Origin: an uncultured Collinsella sp.
GTDB lineage: Bacteria > Actinomycetota > Coriobacteriia > Coriobacteriales > Coriobacteriaceae
Length of the DNA: 64,000 nt
Assembly (NCBI GenBank): GCA_958413895.1
Contig: CATYVQ010000004.1
Coordinates: 1-64,000, forward strand
Reading direction: 5' to 3'
Shown here piece by piece: positions 51,882 through 60,464 of this stretch. How positions within the stretch are numbered: the first letter of the stretch is position 1; the number at the start of each line of letters is the position of its first letter. The translations under genes and the position numbers were made by a program. The notes under the pieces are model-generated. The model saw only the letters and a program-made list of their open reading frames with translations. It did not search any database and had not been told where the DNA came from.

Positions 51882-51922
51882 CCAAAACCGGTTTTAGCGG
51901 TCAAACCAAAAACCGACCAAAA
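51882..51922 (-). promoter_or_regulatory. TTTGGT repeats upstream of comEA
   Basis: On the minus strand TTTTGGTCGGT and TTTTTGGTTTGA lie at 11-base spacing, with a further CGGTTTTGG about two turns on. The segment 51904-51921 matches 23082-23099 upstream of recA at 16 of 18 positions. It is 78-95 bases before the comEA start codon. I could not find a convincing sigma-70 promoter between it and the gene. The remaining bases of 51827-52030 show only the thiI terminator. Confidence 0.6.
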
Positions 51923-51996
51923 CCTTGCACAAATCTGTCCATTTATTCAGGCACACGTCAGCAAATGAACACTTAGCCGCAAAATGCCCAGATAGC

Positions 51997-52029
51997 AAAA
52001 GACCGACGATGCAGGCGCATCGTCGGTCT
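51997..52029 (-). terminator. Terminator of thiI
   Basis: A perfect 12-bp stem (52000-52011 with 52018-52029) is followed on the minus strand by TTTTGC, 11 bases after the thiI stop. Confidence 0.92.
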
Positions 52030-52039
52030 ATGCACAAAA

Positions 52040-53284
52040 TTACTCGTGATCTTGGTAAATCTCACGCGGAGCAAGCTCCGAATGTTTGCGTTTTAAGGTC
52101 TTAGGGGCCTTATACGTGTTGCTCTCGAAGTCGATGTACTCGGTCTGCTTGAGCAGGCGCTCGATCATCTCCTTGTGATCGAACAACTCCCAGGCCTCAT
52201 GCACGGCGTCGAGTTTAGCGTGCGTCTCGGGACGGCGCGGCATAAACAGCGTGCAGCAGTCGGGAGCGGCCTCAGTCGAGATATCGAACGTGCCGATCTC
52301 CTCGGCGCGCGCGATGATCTCCTGCTTGTCCGAACCGATGAGAGGACGGAACACGGGGATCTTCACGGCCTCGTTGACGGCCATGATGTTCTCAAGCGTT
52401 TGGGAGGCAACCTGCCCAAGTGATTCGCCCGTAACGATGGCCTTGGCACCCTCGATATGTGCAATGCGCTCGGCAACAGAATACATAATGCGGCGATACA
52501 TAATCACGCGCAGGTTGCTGGGACAGGTGACCGAAATCTCACGCTGGCAGTCGCCAAACGGCACCACGTACAGGCGGCCGATCTGGACACCCGGCTCAAG
52601 CGCACGGATGATGTCCTGCACCAAATACTCGCTCGTATCGGGCGTCTGCGGACGACCGGAGAAATGTACCGGCACGCACACCGCGCCGCGACGCGCGAGC
52701 ATCCAGGTCGCCACCGGAGAATCGATACCCGACGACAACAGCGTCACGACCTTGCCGGCAGAACCCACCGGCAGACCGCCCACGCCACGCTCGGAGCGCG
52801 CATACACGTAGACGCTACCCTGGACCACCAGTACGTGCACCATCGCATCGGGGTCGTGCATTTGAACCTTTTTATCGGGGAAGGCCTCGCACAGTACCTC
52901 GCCCACCTGACGATTGATATCAATCGAGGTGAGCTCATAGTCGGTATTGGAGCGCTTGGCGTGCACCTTAAACGAATCGAAAGGACCAAACTCGCGCAGC
53001 GCCTTGACGGCGGCGGCACAGTACTCCTGCGGGTCGCGGTTAGTGTGATACGCCAAAGACACACGAGCAACGCCGGGAACGGTGCGAATGACACGCGCCG
53101 CCTCATCGGCCTGATGCTCGTTAAAGGTCACGAGGATATAACCGGAAATTCGAGACACGGCATTCACGGAAAAGGCGGCCAAGGCCGCCTTGATGTTATC
53201 CATGAGGATATGCTCAAAATGTGCGCGGTTCTTACCCTTCAGTCCAACCTCGTGATAGTGGACCAGGCAGACGCGAGCCGCCAT
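52040..53284 (-). CDS. thiI: tRNA 4-thiouridine synthase ThiI
   Basis: A 414-residue enzyme that adenylates and thiolates U8 of tRNA and can supply sulfur for thiamine. It has an N-terminal ferredoxin-like and THUMP domain and the PP-loop LLSSGIDSPVATWML near residue 182. It lacks the C-terminal rhodanese domain of the E. coli enzyme, so sulfur must come from another carrier or directly from a cysteine desulfurase. It starts immediately after the rpoZ stop. Confidence 0.93.
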   Translation of the reverse strand: MAARVCLVHYHEVGLKGKNRAHFEHILMDNIKAALAAFSVNAVSRISGYILVTFNEHQADEAARVIRTVPGVARVSLAYHTNRDPQEYCAAAVKALREFGPFDSFKVHAKRSNTDYELTSIDINRQVGEVLCEAFPDKKVQMHDPDAMVHVLVVQGSVYVYARSERGVGGLPVGSAGKVVTLLSSGIDSPVATWMLARRGAVCVPVHFSGRPQTPDTSEYLVQDIIRALEPGVQIGRLYVVPFGDCQREISVTCPSNLRVIMYRRIMYSVAERIAHIEGAKAIVTGESLGQVASQTLENIMAVNEAVKIPVFRPLIGSDKQEIIARAEEIGTFDISTEAAPDCCTLFMPRRPETHAKLDAVHEAWELFDHKEMIERLLKQTEYIDFESNTYKAPKTLKRKHSELAPREIYQDHE

Positions 53285-53566
53285 TTAGGCTTCAGCAACC
53301 TTGTGGCCGAGCGCCTTCTCGTAACGGGCCTCGTCGTAAGAGATGTCACCGTCGACAATCTCGTCCATAGCCATCGAGATAGTGTCGGCACCGGAAAGCC
53401 CGATGGTGATGTCATCGACATCCTGGACGGCAAGCACGCGGTTGTGCTGGCCACGCAGCATGCTATTGATGTCGCAGGCGCGCTTGGAGGCAAGCGAAGC
53501 GAGCAGGAAGCGGTTGTGATCGGTCTTCTCCAGAAGATCGTCAATGCAAGGCTTTACAACGGACAC
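53285..53566 (-). CDS. rpoZ: RNA polymerase omega subunit
   Basis: A 93-residue protein that helps assemble RNA polymerase. It matches omega by KTDHNRFLLASLASKRACDI and by position after gmk. The start codon is GTG, with GAGG three bases upstream overlapping the gmk stop. The usual follower in actinobacteria, coaBC, is replaced here by thiI. Confidence 0.92.
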   Translation of the reverse strand: MSVVKPCIDDLLEKTDHNRFLLASLASKRACDINSMLRGQHNRVLAVQDVDDITIGLSGADTISMAMDEIVDGDISYDEARYEKALGHKVAEA

Positions 53567-53571
53567 GGACC

Positions 53572-54141
53572 TCAGATCCTTTCATGCATATCGAGAACGC
53601 GAACGAGCTCATCGGTCGCGCGGTCGAGATCGTCATTTACCACGACGTCGTCGTAGCGGTCGGCAAGGGCAAGCTCATCGGCGGCGTTTGCCATACGCAG
53701 CTCAATCGTCTCGGGCGTCTCGGTACCGCGACCGACTAGACGCTCGCGGAGCACCTCAAGCGAAGGCGGCTTGATAAAGATCAGCACGGCCTCGGGGAAA
53801 CGCTCCTTCACCTGCAGGGCGCCCTGGACATCGATCTCCAAAATCAGAGATGCGCCAGAGGCGAGCTTGGATGTGACCTCGCTCACCAACGTGCCGTAGC
53901 AGTTACCGTGGACCTCGGCCCACTCAACAAACTCACCGTTTGCCACGCGGCGGTCGAACTCCTCGCGCGTCAGAAAAAAGTAGTTGACGCCGTCGACCTC
54001 ACCTTTGCGTGGTGCTCGCGTGGTAGCCGAAACCGTCAGGCCCAGGTTCGAGCGGCGCTCGCGCACACGAGTGACGAGCGTACCCTTGCCTGCGCCTGAC
54101 GGTCCAGAAATCACAAAGAGCTTGGAATCCTGAGCGCTCAC
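53572..54141 (-). CDS. gmk: Guanylate kinase
   Basis: Phosphorylates GMP to GDP. The 189-residue protein has the P-loop GPSGAGKGT, the GMP-binding segment TTRAPRKGEVDGVNYFF, and a lid region. It starts with GTG directly after the mihF stop codon. The mihF-gmk-rpoZ order is a hallmark of Actinobacteria. Confidence 0.96.
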   Translation of the reverse strand: MSAQDSKLFVISGPSGAGKGTLVTRVRERRSNLGLTVSATTRAPRKGEVDGVNYFFLTREEFDRRVANGEFVEWAEVHGNCYGTLVSEVTSKLASGASLILEIDVQGALQVKERFPEAVLIFIKPPSLEVLRERLVGRGTETPETIELRMANAADELALADRYDDVVVNDDLDRATDELVRVLDMHERI

Positions 54142-54450
54142 TTATTTGGTCAGCTGCTCGAGGAGCTGCTCGCGCTGACGGACGCCGAGGCCCTGGACGC
54201 GACGGGTAGCGGAGATACCGAGCTCCTCCATGATCTTGGCGGCCTTGGCCTTGCCATAACCAGGGAGAGACTCGATGAGGGTGGAAACCTTCATGCGGGA
54301 AGCGATGGGGTCATCGGAGTTGAGCACGGACTCGAGGGACTTCTCGCCCTTCTTAATCTGCTCGCGAAGCTCAGCGCGGGCGTGACGTGCGGCAGCAGCC
54401 TTCTCAAGAGCCTGCTTGCGCTGCTCATCGGTAAGCTGAGGGAGTGCCAT
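54142..54450 (-). CDS. mihF: Actinobacterial integration host factor
   Basis: A 102-residue nucleoid protein of the mIHF type, with the conserved LIESLPGYGKAKAAKIMEEL DNA-binding helix-hairpin-helix-like region followed by RRVQGLGVRQ. It bends DNA and is essential in mycobacteria. Its presence supports an actinobacterial source. The start at 54450 follows GGAGG by five bases. It is preceded by a separate 239-base gap from pyrF, so it likely has its own promoter. Confidence 0.95.
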   Translation of the reverse strand: MALPQLTDEQRKQALEKAAAARHARAELREQIKKGEKSLESVLNSDDPIASRMKVSTLIESLPGYGKAKAAKIMEELGISATRRVQGLGVRQREQLLEQLTK

Positions 54451-54586
54451 TCGTACCTCCAAAAAGTTAGGTTATATCTGATTCAATAATTGGCATTTTA
54501 GCACGTAGAACGTACAAAATGCCCAATCGCGGCTCCATAGGTTAGACGATACCCGCAAAAAGTGCAATATACTGCGCCCAAAGTTA

Positions 54587-54644
54587 AGCCCCTGACCTGC
54601 GATTCCACACAAAGGATGGGAAAGTTTACGCAGGCACAGGGGCT
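54587..54644. terminator. Hairpin after pyrF, possible pyr operon terminator
   Basis: Stem of 8 bp (54587-54594 with 54637-54644) continued, after a small bulge, by 6 bp (54596-54601 with 54629-54634) around a 27-base loop. It lies 45 bases after the pyrF stop. The T-run on the minus strand is poor, so it may be an mRNA-stabilising hairpin or simply a repeat. Confidence 0.5.
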
Positions 54645-54689
54645 ATTTTGTGCTAATGAGACCCAAAAGTGGTGACTTAGGGGAATCTT

Positions 54690-55406
54690 TTACGCGACGT
54701 TTTCGACCAGCTCGGCGACAATGGCGTCAAAGGCGGCAACCGGATCGTCGGCGCCGGTGATGGGACGGCCCACCACAATGTGGCTCGCACCGCTCTCGAT
54801 AGCCTGGGAAGGCGTCGCCACGCGGGACTGGTCACCAAGGGCGGCACCCACCGGACGCACACCCGGAGTCACGATCAGGGCATCAGGGCCCAGCAGCTCA
54901 CGCATGTCGTGAGCCTCCATCGGCGAGCACACGATGCCATCGATGCCGTTGGCCTGAGCGAGCTTTGCCAGGCGGGCGGCCTCCTCGGCCACGGGCGACT
55001 CGACGCCGATCTCGCTCAAGGCATCCTGATTCATGCTCGTGAGCACGGTGATGGCGACGAGCTTGGCGCGGTCCTCGCGCGCCTCCTCGGCACCCTCGCG
55101 GCAGGCAGCGAGCATGGCGCCCGAACCCAAGCCGTGAACCGAGAGCAGGTCGGCACCGGCAAGCGAGGCCGAACGGGCGGCACCGCGAACCTGATGCGGA
55201 ATATCATGGAACTTAAGGTCAAGGAAGACCTTAAAGCCCAGGTCCTTAAAGGTCTTGACGATCTGGGGACCCTCGGCGTAATAGAGCGTCATACCAACCT
55301 TGAGCCAGGCGGCATGGCCCGAAAGCTCGTGGGCGAGCTCGAGCGCACGCTCGCGGTCGCAGTCGAGAGCGACGATTACGCGGTCGCGGGCATCGGTCTC
55401 TAGCAT
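54690..55406 (-). CDS. pyrF: Orotidine 5'-phosphate decarboxylase
   Basis: Last step of UMP synthesis (OMP to UMP). The 238-residue class I type enzyme has the catalytic segment VFLDLKFHDIPHQV and the phosphate-binding ASHIVVGRPIT. The ATG at 55406 overlaps the pyrD stop by seven bases. A much longer in-frame reading to 55655 runs inside pyrD and is not used. Confidence 0.95.
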   Translation of the reverse strand: MLETDARDRVIVALDCDRERALELAHELSGHAAWLKVGMTLYYAEGPQIVKTFKDLGFKVFLDLKFHDIPHQVRGAARSASLAGADLLSVHGLGSGAMLAACREGAEEAREDRAKLVAITVLTSMNQDALSEIGVESPVAEEAARLAKLAQANGIDGIVCSPMEAHDMRELLGPDALIVTPGVRPVGAALGDQSRVATPSQAIESGASHIVVGRPITGADDPVAAFDAIVAELVENVA

Positions 55407-56308
55407 TCGAAAGCACCTACCAGTTCGTTGATGTCCTTCACGCCCTGGGACTCGGCCCAGGCCTCGAGCTCGTGCGCGATCTTGAGCGAAGCGCACGGAT
55501 CGACGAAGTTGGCCATGCCGACCGACACGCAGGTGGCGCCGGCCAGGATAAACTCGGCCGCATCCTCGCCGGTCATGACACCGCCGACACCGTTGATGGG
55601 GATATCGACGGCCTGGGCAACCTCCCAGACCATGCGCACGGCGATGTGGTGGCACAGCGGGCCCGAAAGGCCGCCCTTGGGCTTTGCCACGCGGGACTTG
55701 CGGGTATGGACGTCGATGGCCATGCCCTGAATGGAGTTGATGACCGAAAGGCCGTCGGCGCCGGCAGCCTCGAGGGCCTTGGCAATCTCGGCGACGTTGA
55801 CCGGCGCCATCTTCACGAACAGCGGCTTATCGGTCACCTTGCGGCAGGCAGCCATAACGGATGAGGCGCCCTCGGGCGTAGAGCCCATGGCGGCGCCGCC
55901 GGCGGCGATATTAGGGCAGCTCACGTTGATCTCGTAGCCGGCAGCCCAGGGGCACAGCTCGACATACATCTCGAGCGCGCGGACAAACTCGTCAACGGAG
56001 TGGCCGGCAACCTGACAGATGACCTGGCAGCCGTCCTTGGACAGCTGTTCGAGCCACGGGCCGGACTCGCGGGCAAAGGCAGCCACGCCGGGGTTCTGAA
56101 GGCCCACGGAGTTGATCATACCGCCGGGAACCTCGGCCATGCGGGGCGCGGGGTTGCCGGGCCAGGGCTCGGCTGCGCAACCCTTGGTGGTGATGGCACC
56201 CAGCTGGGAGACATCAAAGAAGTTCTGGAACTGCCAGCCGTAGCCAAAGGTACCGGCTGCGGTGTTGATGGGGTTTTGCATCTTGACGCCGCCGAAATCG
56301 ACGGCCAT
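55400..56308 (-). CDS. pyrD: Dihydroorotate dehydrogenase B catalytic subunit
   Basis: Oxidises dihydroorotate to orotate with FMN, passing electrons to PyrK. The 302-residue class 1B enzyme has NPINTAAGTFGYG at the N-terminus, the FMN-phosphate site, and a catalytic cysteine in INVSCPNI. The start is uncertain. The ATG at 56308 gives the usual N-terminal length, but a GTG at 56323 overlapping the pyrK stop is also plausible. Confidence 0.94.
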   Translation of the reverse strand: MAVDFGGVKMQNPINTAAGTFGYGWQFQNFFDVSQLGAITTKGCAAEPWPGNPAPRMAEVPGGMINSVGLQNPGVAAFARESGPWLEQLSKDGCQVICQVAGHSVDEFVRALEMYVELCPWAAGYEINVSCPNIAAGGAAMGSTPEGASSVMAACRKVTDKPLFVKMAPVNVAEIAKALEAAGADGLSVINSIQGMAIDVHTRKSRVAKPKGGLSGPLCHHIAVRMVWEVAQAVDIPINGVGGVMTGEDAAEFILAGATCVSVGMANFVDPCASLKIAHELEAWAESQGVKDINELVGAFEC

Positions 56309-56322
56309 GTTCACGGTACCCA

Positions 56323-57114
56323 CTAGAAGACCACCACCTTGGAAGCATCGAACACGGGGCCGCACATGCAAGCACCCTTCATACCGTCGACCGTCTCGAC
56401 ATTGCAGGTGTTGCAGGCGCCAAAGCCACAGCTCATCATGCGCTCGAGCGACACCTCGCAGTACGCACCGGCCTCAGCGGCAGCGGCGGCGACTTTCTTC
56501 ATCATGACGGCGGGACCGCAGCTGGCGACGTAGTCGTAGCCGCCCTCGCCGAGCAGCTCGGCTGCCGGGTCGGTGCAAAAACCGTGCGTGCCCAGCGTGC
56601 CATCGTCGGTGCACACGTTAACCGTGGCGCCCAGCGCGCGGAACTCATCGACACCCACGGCCTTGGAAGCGGTGCCAAAGCCCAGGCAAACGTCGACATC
56701 CACGCCCTGCTCGACAAGCTTGCCGGCGAGGCAGAGCACGGGCGGAACGCCGATGCCGCCCGCCACGAGCAGCGCCTTCCTGGTGCCCTCGGGAACAAGC
56801 CAGCCGCGGCCGCCAGGGCCCAACAGGTTGGACTTGGAGCCGGGGGCCATCTGCGATAGACGACGGGTGTCGTCGCCCACGACGGCGTACCACAGCTCGA
56901 CGGTACCGGCCTGGGCGTCGGCGCGATAGAAGCTCAGGGGCACGCGAAGCAGCGAGGACGCATCGCCGGGCACGGCGATGTTCACAAACTGACCGGGCTT
57001 GAGCGCACTTGCAAGCTTGGGGGCCAAGATGACGAGCGAGAAGATGCCGTCGGCGATCTCCTGGTTCGAGACGACCTCGAAGTCGTGCATGCGTGCAGTG
57101 GAAGGTGTGGGCAT
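56323..57114 (-). CDS. pyrK: Dihydroorotate dehydrogenase electron transfer subunit
   Basis: A 263-residue FAD and 2Fe-2S protein that transfers electrons from PyrD to NAD+. It has the FAD-binding region (PGQFVNIAVPG), a NAD-binding GGIGVPPVLCLAG, and the cluster ligands CGFGACNTC plus a later CMCGP. It sits between pyrC and pyrD. GGAG precedes the ATG at 57114. Confidence 0.93.
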   Translation of the reverse strand: MPTPSTARMHDFEVVSNQEIADGIFSLVILAPKLASALKPGQFVNIAVPGDASSLLRVPLSFYRADAQAGTVELWYAVVGDDTRRLSQMAPGSKSNLLGPGGRGWLVPEGTRKALLVAGGIGVPPVLCLAGKLVEQGVDVDVCLGFGTASKAVGVDEFRALGATVNVCTDDGTLGTHGFCTDPAAELLGEGGYDYVASCGPAVMMKKVAAAAAEAGAYCEVSLERMMSCGFGACNTCNVETVDGMKGACMCGPVFDASKVVVF

Positions 57115-57206
57115 AGACGCTCCAATCCCCCATGCGATTGCATGGTCAAAACGAACAGAAAGCGCGGCACCGCAAGGGCACCGCGCACAAAAGCGATAAG
57201 GCTATG

Positions 57207-58496
57207 CTAGCAGATGCAGCCGTCGGCGAGCGTCTGCTTACCGCCGACAAACACATCGGTGGCACGACCGGTAAGCGTGCGGCCGGCAAAACCGGAGTTC
57301 TCGGCGCGCGACTCGTAACCGTCCTCGCCGACCGTCCAGGTGGCAGAGGGGTCGAACACGGTCAGGTCGGCAACGGAGCCCGCCATGACCTGAACCTGGT
57401 CGAGGCCCAGAATCTCACGCGGCTTGATGGCCATGAGCTCGACCATGCGGCCCACGCTCATCTTGCCCGTGTTGACCAGCTCGGTGAGTACGAGCGACAG
57501 GGAGGTCTCGAGGCCGATCATGCCAAAGGGCGCAAGCTCGAACTCGCGGGCCTTCTCCCACGGGGTGTGGGGAGCGTGATCGGTGACGATAGCGTCGACG
57601 GTGCCGTCGATGACGCCCTGACGGATGGCCTCGGCATCTTCCTCGGTACGCAGCGGCGGATTGACCTTGAGCGAGGTGTTGTAGGTCTCGTCCAGGTCGT
57701 TCTCGGTCAGGAACATGTGGTGCGGGGTAGCCTCGCAGGTAACCTGAACGCCAGCGGCCTTACCGGCACGCACGATCTCCAGACCATGGGCGGTGGAGAT
57801 GTGCTGAATGTGCAGCTTGGCACCGGTCAGCTTGGCGATCTCGATGTCGCGGGCGATCTGGAGCTCCTCGCCGACAGCCGGCCAACCCTCGAGGGCCAGA
57901 CGGGTCGAGACCTTGCCCTCGTTGATCTGGCCGTGGCCGACCAGGTCCTCGTCCTGGCAGTGGCTCATGAAGACCTTGCCGAACATCTTGCCGTAGTCCA
58001 TGCAGCGACGGAGCATGCCCGCGCCCTGCACGCCGCGACCGTCATCGGTGAAGGCGACGGCGCCGTGGGCGACCATATCGCCCATCTCGGACATGGCCTC
58101 GCCCTTAAGACCGCGGGTCATGGCGCCCGACGGATAGACGCGGCAGTGGCCGACCTCGGCAGCGCGGGACTTGACGAACTCCACGACGGTGCCGTTATCG
58201 GTGACGGGATCGGTGTTGGGCATGGCGCACACGCCGGTAAAGCCGCCCTTGGCAGCTGCGCGGGTGCCGCTCTCGATGTCCTCTTTGACCTCGTAGCCGG
58301 GCTCGCGAAGGTGAACGTGCATATCCACCAGGCCGGGGACGAGGTACTTGCCGGAAAGGTCGCGGACCTCGGCTCCCTCGACGGCGAGATTCTCGCCGAC
58401 CTCGGCGATCTTGTCGCCGTCAATCAGGACGTCAACGACACCGTCAAGCTCGACGGACGGGTCGACGACGTGGGCATTCTTAAGAAGCAAGGCCAT
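57207..58496 (-). CDS. pyrC: Dihydroorotase
   Basis: Cyclises carbamoyl-aspartate to dihydroorotate. The 429-residue class I enzyme has the metal-binding DMHVHLREPG, the carboxylated-lysine region, and DHAPHTPWEK. The start at 58496 follows GGAGG and overlaps the end of pyrB by 17 bases. Confidence 0.95.
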   Translation of the reverse strand: MALLLKNAHVVDPSVELDGVVDVLIDGDKIAEVGENLAVEGAEVRDLSGKYLVPGLVDMHVHLREPGYEVKEDIESGTRAAAKGGFTGVCAMPNTDPVTDNGTVVEFVKSRAAEVGHCRVYPSGAMTRGLKGEAMSEMGDMVAHGAVAFTDDGRGVQGAGMLRRCMDYGKMFGKVFMSHCQDEDLVGHGQINEGKVSTRLALEGWPAVGEELQIARDIEIAKLTGAKLHIQHISTAHGLEIVRAGKAAGVQVTCEATPHHMFLTENDLDETYNTSLKVNPPLRTEEDAEAIRQGVIDGTVDAIVTDHAPHTPWEKAREFELAPFGMIGLETSLSLVLTELVNTGKMSVGRMVELMAIKPREILGLDQVQVMAGSVADLTVFDPSATWTVGEDGYESRAENSGFAGRTLTGRATDVFVGGKQTLADGCIC

Positions 58497-59424
58497 TATC
58501 GGCACCTCCAAGCAGCAGATACAGGATAGCCATACGCACGCAGATACCGGCGTAGACCTGCTCCAGGATGACGGAGCGTTGCGGGTGGTCGGCCATATAG
58601 GAGTCGAACTCGACGCCGCGGTTGATGGGGCCCGGGTGGCAGATGATCGCGTCGGGCTTCATGAGCTTCTCGCGGTCCTTAGTCAGGCCGAAGAGCTTGT
58701 GGTACTCGCGAATGGTCGGGAACGGGGCACCCTCGAGGCGCTCCTGCTGCACGCGCAGCATGTAGACGACGTCCAGCTCGGGCAGGACGGAATCGAGGTC
58801 GCTCGTCACGTGGTCGCAGCCCAGGACCTCGGGCGCCGGCGGCAGCAGCGTGCCGGGGGCGACGGCGTAGGTCTCGCAGCCCATGATCTTAAGGGCGGGG
58901 ATCAGCGAGCCGCAAACGCGGGAGTGGGCGATATCGCCGACGACGGCGACCTTCAGACCGTGGAAGTCACCCTTGTGCTCCCAGATGGTGTACAGGTCGA
59001 GCAGGGCCTGCGTGGGATGGTTGTGCTTGCCGTCACCGGCGCAGATGACGCTCGCGGGCGAGTTCTGGGTGACGATGTAGGGAGCACCGGCGTGCTTATC
59101 GCGTACGACGATGCAGTCGATCTTATAGGCGTTGAGGGTCTCGACGGTGTCGACAAGGCTCTCGCCCTTGACCGTGGAGGTCGAGGAGCCGCCAAAGTTA
59201 AGGCTGTCGGCCGAAAGACGCTTCTCGGCGAGCTCGAAAGAGCTGCGGGTGCGCGTCGAGGGCTCGTTGAACATGTTGACGATGGTCTTGCCCTTGAGCG
59301 TGGGGACCTTCTTGATGGCACGCTCGTTGACCTCGGAGAACGCCTTGGCGGTCTCGAGGATGAGCTTGATGTCCTCTTCGGAGTACTCGGTAATGTCGAT
59401 CAGGTGCTTATGGTTGAACGCCAC
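58480..59424 (-). CDS. pyrB: Aspartate carbamoyltransferase catalytic subunit
   Basis: Joins carbamoyl phosphate and aspartate, the first committed step of pyrimidine synthesis. The 314-residue protein has the carbamoyl-phosphate motif NEPSTRTRSSFELA and the GDGKHNHPTQALLD segment. No regulatory pyrI is present, so control is probably transcriptional through PyrR. The GTG at 59424 is used; GGGAGG lies 11 bases upstream, overlapping the pyrR stop. Confidence 0.94.
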   Translation of the reverse strand: MAFNHKHLIDITEYSEEDIKLILETAKAFSEVNERAIKKVPTLKGKTIVNMFNEPSTRTRSSFELAEKRLSADSLNFGGSSTSTVKGESLVDTVETLNAYKIDCIVVRDKHAGAPYIVTQNSPASVICAGDGKHNHPTQALLDLYTIWEHKGDFHGLKVAVVGDIAHSRVCGSLIPALKIMGCETYAVAPGTLLPPAPEVLGCDHVTSDLDSVLPELDVVYMLRVQQERLEGAPFPTIREYHKLFGLTKDREKLMKPDAIICHPGPINRGVEFDSYMADHPQRSVILEQVYAGICVRMAILYLLLGGADNGLAS

Positions 59425-59428
59425 GGTA

Positions 59429-60013
59429 CTACTCACCTCCCAGCGGCGCGGAGCCCACGTGGGAACCCGGCGCGACGTCATTAATCTCGACAGCGGTGTG
59501 GCCGTCGACTTCCTTCATATATAGGTGCACGTTCTCCTCATGCGACGAGGGAACGTTCTTGCCGACAAAGTCCGGCGAGATGGGGAGCTCGCGGTGGCCG
59601 CGGTCAACGAGGACTGCCAGCTCAATGCGGCTCGGACGGCCCAGGTCCATGACGGCGTCGAGAGCGGCGCGGATGGTACGGCCCGTATACAGGATGTCGT
59701 CCACCAGCACGACGCGCTTGCCGTCGACGCTGAAGGGAATGTTGGTAGCGTGGATCGCGGGAGCGAAATTGGTCGCATAGTCATCGCGGTAGAAGCTGAT
59801 GTCCAGGCTGCCGAGCGGAACGTCGACGCCCTCGATCTCCTTGATCTCCTCGGCGAGCTTCTTTGCCAGAAGGTCGCCGCGCGTGACGATGCCGACCAGA
59901 GCGAGGTCTTCACAGCCCTCGTTGCGCTCGAGAATCTCGTGCGCGATGCGGGTCATCGCTCGATTGACGGCGGTCTCGTCCATGATGACCGCCTTGGGGG
60001 AAGTCGTGCCCAT
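59429..60013 (-). CDS. pyrR: Pyrimidine operon regulator PyrR
   Basis: A 194-residue phosphoribosyltransferase-fold protein that binds pyr mRNA when UMP is high, and often also has uracil phosphoribosyltransferase activity. The PRPP loop VVLVDDILYTGRTIRAALDA is intact. AAGGAG precedes the ATG. It opens the pyrR-B-C-K-D-F operon. carAB and pyrE are not in the window. A hairpin leader lies upstream. Confidence 0.95.
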   Translation of the reverse strand: MGTTSPKAVIMDETAVNRAMTRIAHEILERNEGCEDLALVGIVTRGDLLAKKLAEEIKEIEGVDVPLGSLDISFYRDDYATNFAPAIHATNIPFSVDGKRVVLVDDILYTGRTIRAALDAVMDLGRPSRIELAVLVDRGHRELPISPDFVGKNVPSSHEENVHLYMKEVDGHTAVEINDVAPGSHVGSAPLGGE

Positions 60014-60052
60014 CGATCTCCTTCCTCACATGTCTTGACTGCTGACACAGTC

Positions 60053-60138
60053 AAAAAAATAGATGCCCGACCGCTCAAAGCGGACCAGACACCCACAGGA
60101 AGGGCTGCTCTTTGGCAGCAATGTAATTCCATGTGGGT
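60053..60138 (-). promoter_or_regulatory. pyr operon leader with attenuator-type hairpins
   Basis: Read on the minus strand, an ACCCACA/TGTGGGT stem (60138-60132 with 60097-60091) encloses a GCTGC/GCAGC hairpin. Right after it comes a bulged stem of about 12 bp (60091-60064), followed by seven Ts (60059-60053), a good intrinsic terminator 40 bases before pyrR. An earlier GGGTA/TACCC hairpin competes with the first stem. This layout fits PyrR-controlled termination, although I could not match the classical PyrR-binding loop with confidence. Confidence 0.7.
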
Positions 60139-60167
60139 ATCTCGTACCCCTTTAATGGTCAAGGGAT

Positions 60168-60196
60168 AGTGTAGCCAACCTCGAGCTTAATTGCGA
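60168..60196 (-). promoter_or_regulatory. Possible pyr operon promoter
   Basis: On the minus strand TACACT (60173-60168), preceded by TGGC, is a candidate extended -10. TCGCAA lies 17 bases upstream as a weak -35. It would start transcription just before the attenuator leader. Confidence 0.4.
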
Positions 60197-60266
60197 GCAT
60201 AAATACAGAGCAATCCGTAAACGGAGCCCAATGCTCCATAAACCTATATATATTTGTGGGACGAGC

Positions 60267-60295
60267 TTGAAAACGCGCGCACGAGCTGGCATAAT
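60267..60295 (+). promoter_or_regulatory. Promoter upstream of rpmB
   Basis: TTGAAA (60267-60272) and CATAAT (60290-60295) are exactly 17 bases apart, with a TGG before the -10. It leaves a leader of about 165 bases before rpmB. A second -10-like TATAGT lies at 60405-60410, so rpmB may have two start sites. Apart from the pyr leader and these boxes, 60139-60464 shows no gene. Confidence 0.6.
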
Positions 60296-60464
60296 CCCCT
60301 CTGCTGCACGCAAATCGGATCTACGTCCAGGGCCGTGGCGTGAGCACTATCGCCAAAAGAGGAATATCTCTGTGTAGATTACGCACAGGGAGCTGCTTCT
60401 GTGCTATAGTTCAGGCTTGTTTGTTAACGCGACATGTTCGTTTGTCGCCCAAGGAGGGTCAGTT

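Noticed and set aside
54587..54644. A third copy of the family-2 element after pyrF
   Set aside because: It has GTTAAG and AAGTTTAC near its arms like D and E, but the enclosed sequence shows none of the conserved core, and the stem is short.
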